Assembly (NCBI GenBank): GCA_016946835.1
Contig: JACVTC010000025.1
Span: forward strand, 1,024,501 to 1,088,500
DNA: 64,000 nt
Direction: 5' to 3'
Origin: Neocallimastix lanati (nom. inval.)
Taxonomy: Eukaryota; Neocallimastigomycota; Neocallimastigomycetes; Neocallimastigales; Neocallimastigaceae
Shown here: piece after piece, positions 60,706-64,000 of the stretch
Layout: each line of letters opens with the position of its first letter
Position numbering within the stretch: the stretch's first letter is position 1
Made by a program: the position numbers and the translations under genes
Notes under the pieces: generated by a model
Told to the model about the DNA's origin: nothing
The model's database searches: none
The model's input: only the letters and a program-made list of their open reading frames with translations

Positions 60706-63700
60706 AAAGGAGTAGAAGCACTCCCATCGTCAAAAAAATTGCTTCAGTCTGCCATCGTCCCAAAACAGTTGACTTAAAAGAAGATGATGATTATGAAGAA
60801 ATTGCTGATTTCCAAGAAGGTACTACTACGGATTATTACGAAGATTTTGATGATGAGTCGGATGGTTCCAAAGAATTGGATTACTTAGTAAACGTTATAA
60901 AGAGAAAGGCAAATCCTAAAGATGAAGAGACTAGTGACCAAAGAGGAAAGAGGGTTCACCGTAGTCTAAGAGATGATCCTAAGCCAATAGTTACTCCAGG
61001 TTTACGAAAACAAAAAGAAAATCAATTAAGGGGAACATCGCGACCAGTCAAAAAGCCAACAACTCAATTACATCCTTCGATTATGGTTCAACCTAGAATA
61101 GAAAAAGAAAAGAGAATTGAGAAAGAGCTAAGAGATAAGGAAAGAGCTAGTACTAGTACTTCTGTGGAAAATAATAATAATAATAGTAATGTTAATGTTA
61201 TTAATGAAGAAACTTCTCAGGAAGAAAATAATTCTAAACAAACTTTAAATAAATTAATTCAAGAAAAATCATCAGAAAAGTCAACTGAAATTATGCCAAC
61301 TAGAATTCCAAGAAGAATACAAATGCAAACTGATTGTGATAGTTATGACGTGATCAAAGATTTAAACTCCAGTAATTGCAATATTACATTTGGACAATTA
61401 TTGGACGTTGCTCCAAAGATACGGTCTCAAGTATCACAAGGACTTAAATTAGAAAAGAATAATACTAAAATTTCAGGTGCAGTGGATAATATGTGTGCTA
61501 CTACAATAATAACGAACAATATAGATCATACATATAAAAGTAAACATCATGAACCACAAGAAGATGATATTGCTATGGTTGATGTAATAGTAGATGGAGT
61601 TCGTGGTAAGGCTTTAATAGATTCATGTAGCAACTTAAGTATTATCACAAAGCAATTTTTAGATAAATTACCTTATCAGTATGAACCTATAGGAGTTAGT
61701 GCAGGACGAATACGTTTAGCAACGATGAATGATGATTACTCAGAAGATGTGTTAATCAAAGTTCCCGTAAAAATTAATGAACTAGAACTACTTGTTACGT
61801 GTAGAATTATAGACAAGGAGGATCCATTCTATGATATATTAATCAACCTCAAAACTCAAATTGATAACCAGTTATTTATACATCCAATTAGATATAGTCT
61901 TTGTCGATTTAATGATCAAGGTTTAATTGAAGAAATTGCACCTATTAATAATGAATATGATGACGAAGAAAAATTATTATGTGTAATCAAAGCATTGAAT
62001 CACCAAGAAGCTAAGCAACAATTGAAAACGATTGAAGGATTACCACCCATAAAATATATATATGACACAGTTTTTCAAAGTACAATTAATTCAAATTATA
62101 GAGAAGGTATTACTAAATTACTTGAAGAATATATTGATATAATTGCAACTTCTTCTGAAGAATTAACACCTTCAGATTTATCACCACACAAAATTATTCT
62201 TAAGGAAGGAGTTAAACCTATTAAACAAAAATTTTATCGACTTAGTAAATTAAAAACAGATATCTTAAAAGAAGAATTAACCAAACTCATATATAAACGA
62301 TTAATTGAATCTTCATGTTCAGAATGGTCATCACCAGTAGTACTTGTGCCTAAAAAGAACGGTAAATGGCGCCTGTGTATTGACCATAGGAAAGTAAATG
62401 AAGCAACTAAGAAGGATTCTTATTCTTTACCAAATATTGAGGAAATTTTTGATAGCTTAGATGGAGCAAAAATCTTCTCAACATTATATCTTTATTACGG
62501 TTATCATCAAATATTAATGGATGATGATAGTGTTGAAATCACTACCTTTACAACTAAGTTCGGAAACTACCAATTCAAGGTAATGCCCTTCGGTTTAACA
62601 GGTGCTCCAGCTACATTCCAAAGAGAAATGAACCGTATACTATTTCCCTTAATAGGAAAATGCGTCTATAACTTTATCGATGATATTTTAATCTACTCAA
62701 GAACTGAAGAAGAACACCTAGAACATCTTAAACAAGTCTTAAAAATATTCAAGGAACATAAGTTAAAAATCAATATCGAAAAGTGTTCTTTCATGCAAAC
62801 TGAAGTAGAAGTACTTGGACATAAAGTATCCTCAGAAGGTTTAAGTCCATTGGAAAACAAAGTTGAAGCTATTAAAGAATGGAAGGCTCCCTCTAACATT
62901 CATGAACTTCGATCATTTTTAGGAGTCATTGGATATTATAGAAATTTTATTAAGGACTTTGCAAAAGTTACTGCTCCTCTCTGCACTCTATTAAGAAAAG
63001 GTATTAAGTTTGAATGGAAAAAGGAACAAGAAGAAAGTTTTAAAATTCTTAAGGAAAGATTAATCAATGCCCCAATATTAAGATTTCCTAGATTTGATAG
63101 AGAATTTATTATAAGAACAGATGCTTCCTATGATGGAATAGGCGGTGTGCTTTTACAAAAGGATGATGAAACTGGAAAGGAGCATCCGGTTCATTATATT
63201 AGTAGAAGTTTATCTAAATCGGAAAAGAATTATGGAATTACGGATCTAGAAGGTGCTGCTCTAATTTACTGTATTAATAAATTAAAATCTTATATTATGG
63301 GAAATCCTAAGCAAACTATAGTATATACAGATCATAGACCATTAATCGGATTACTTAAAAGTAAGGAACCACAAAATTCTCGTCATACTAGATGGTGTTT
63401 GACTGTCAGTATGTTAGGAATTGATTTACGATATGAAACTGGAAAGAATAATGTTGTCGCAGATGCTTTATCAAGAATGAAAAATGAAAAAGAAAAAGTT
63501 GTCTTAACAACACAAATTATCAAGGAACAAGATGAAAACCTGCTTTCAAGAACCATTAAGGAATTTATTGAAGAAAAATTTACGACAATTGATGGTGTGG
63601 ACTACTTTGTTGATGGCAATAATTATAGAAAATTAGTTACAGATACAAAAGAAAAACTTCAATTAATTTTTCAAGCACACAGTATAGGACACGAAGGCTA

Positions 63701-64000
63701 TTACAAGACATACCAACGTTTGAAAAAGAGCTACTATTGGAACAATATGGTTAATGACATTAAGCGAATTATAGGTAAATGTGAAAAATGTCAATTAAAT
63801 AAATCTCAACCATACCCTGAACCAACGGAAGATAAACCAACTGAAGTGGAAGGACCATTTACACACTTAGGATTGGACATTATAGGACCTCTAAATAAAA
63901 CCAGAAATAATAATCAATATATAATCGTTGTGGTTGATTATTTTACTAAATGGGTTGAGGCAGAGCCCACTGAAAATGTTACTTCTCAGGATGTGATAAA
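60687..64000 (+). CDS. pol: gypsy Pol: protease, reverse transcriptase, RNase H, integrase (partial)
   Basis: The -1 frame relative to Gag is open from 60687 to the window end. A charged linker precedes the retropepsin (VDGVRGKALIDSCSNLSII, about 61590-61640). RT motifs are VPKKNGKWRLCIDHRKVN, STLYLYYGYHQI, MPFGLTGAPATFQ and FIDDILIYS. RNase H has TDASYDGIGGVLL, the DLEGAAL Glu and YTDHRPL. Integrase has HSIGH...CEKC (HHCC) and two of the DDE aspartates (LGLDIIGP, VVVDYFTKW); the rest lies outside. Two key residues look mutated: the RT motif A Asp is Tyr (TAT at 62487) and the protease D-S/T-G has Cys for Gly (TGT at 61626). Each is one G-to-T change from the expected codon. The frame is otherwise unbroken. 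Confidence 0.92.
60693..60745 (+). promoter_or_regulatory. -1 ribosomal frameshift signal: slippery heptamer and H-type pseudoknot
   Basis: Heptamer TTTAAAC at 60693-60699 sits with TTA AAC in the Gag frame, which is the X XXY YYZ rule. After a 9-nt spacer, stem 1 pairs GGAGT (60709-60713) with ACTCC (60720-60724). The loop bases GAAGC (60715-60719) pair with GCTTC (60741-60745), with a 16-nt A-rich connecting loop. Pol is open in the -1 frame from 60687. All pairs are Watson-Crick. Confidence 0.85.

Larger units (their letters stand above)
58484..64000 (+). mobile_element. Ty3/gypsy LTR retrotransposon, 3' part outside window
   Basis: Order of parts: probable 5' LTR, primer-binding site, leader, gag, -1 frameshift signal, then pol with protease, reverse transcriptase, RNase H and integrase. 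RT-RNaseH-IN order identifies Ty3/gypsy. The left border is not proven. TGAT at 58484, 7 bp from the tRNA gene, is a candidate because related LTRs here begin TGAT. The expected ATCA end before the primer site reads ATGA (59278-59281). The 3' LTR is beyond base 64000. Confidence 0.85.

Overview
The window is nuclear DNA of an extremely AT-rich eukaryote. It is most likely an anaerobic gut fungus (Neocallimastigomycota). The evidence is intergenic DNA that is almost pure A/T with long poly-A/poly-T and AAT microsatellites, short GT-AG introns, Asn-rich proteins, and a secreted CE15 glucuronoyl esterase ending in two fungal-cellulosome dockerins ([11 protein letters not shown] type). Two secreted CBM1-PL3 pectate lyases fit a plant-cell-wall degrader. 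All assignments come from reading the sequence; no database search was run.

Layout. 1.0-2.2 kb (minus): intronless seven-transmembrane protein. 2.2-11.9 kb: gene-free AT-rich DNA. 11.9-15.7 kb (plus): five-exon mitochondrial-type AAA ATPase (924 aa after splicing). 15.7-21.9 kb: AT-rich spacer containing a putative foldback element. 21.9-23.5 kb (plus): CE15 esterase with two dockerins. 24.1-30.3 kb: two decayed LINE-type non-LTR retrotransposons, one nearly full length (endonuclease, reverse transcriptase, Zn knuckle). 30.5-55.6 kb: a tandem segmental duplication with a period of about 11 kb. Each unit starts with a plus-strand gene of unknown function, called gene X here; units 1 and 2 then carry a minus-strand CBM1-PL3 pectate lyase. 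X1 and X2 are broken and X3 is intact (589 aa). The two lyases are almost identical. Unit 1 carries a complete 2.9-kb LTR element whose only ORF is a retropepsin-like protein lacking the catalytic Asp. Unit 2 carries a truncated LINE, a 439-bp solo LTR, an 88-bp mini-LTR and a second foldback element. 56.2-58.0 kb: a third decayed LINE. 58.4 kb (minus): tRNA-Met(CAU). 58.5-64 kb: a Ty3/gypsy retrotransposon running off the window end.

How the parts relate. The host cargo concerns plant cell-wall breakdown: the esterase cuts lignin-carbohydrate esters and docks to the cellulosome, and the lyases cut pectin and bind cellulose. The rest is mainly retrotransposon activity. Most notable are a textbook -1 frameshift signal (U UUA AAC plus an H-type pseudoknot) at the gypsy gag-pol junction, a primer-binding site shared between the gypsy and the 2.9-kb LTR element, and solo LTRs whose empty sites can be read in the sister duplication unit.
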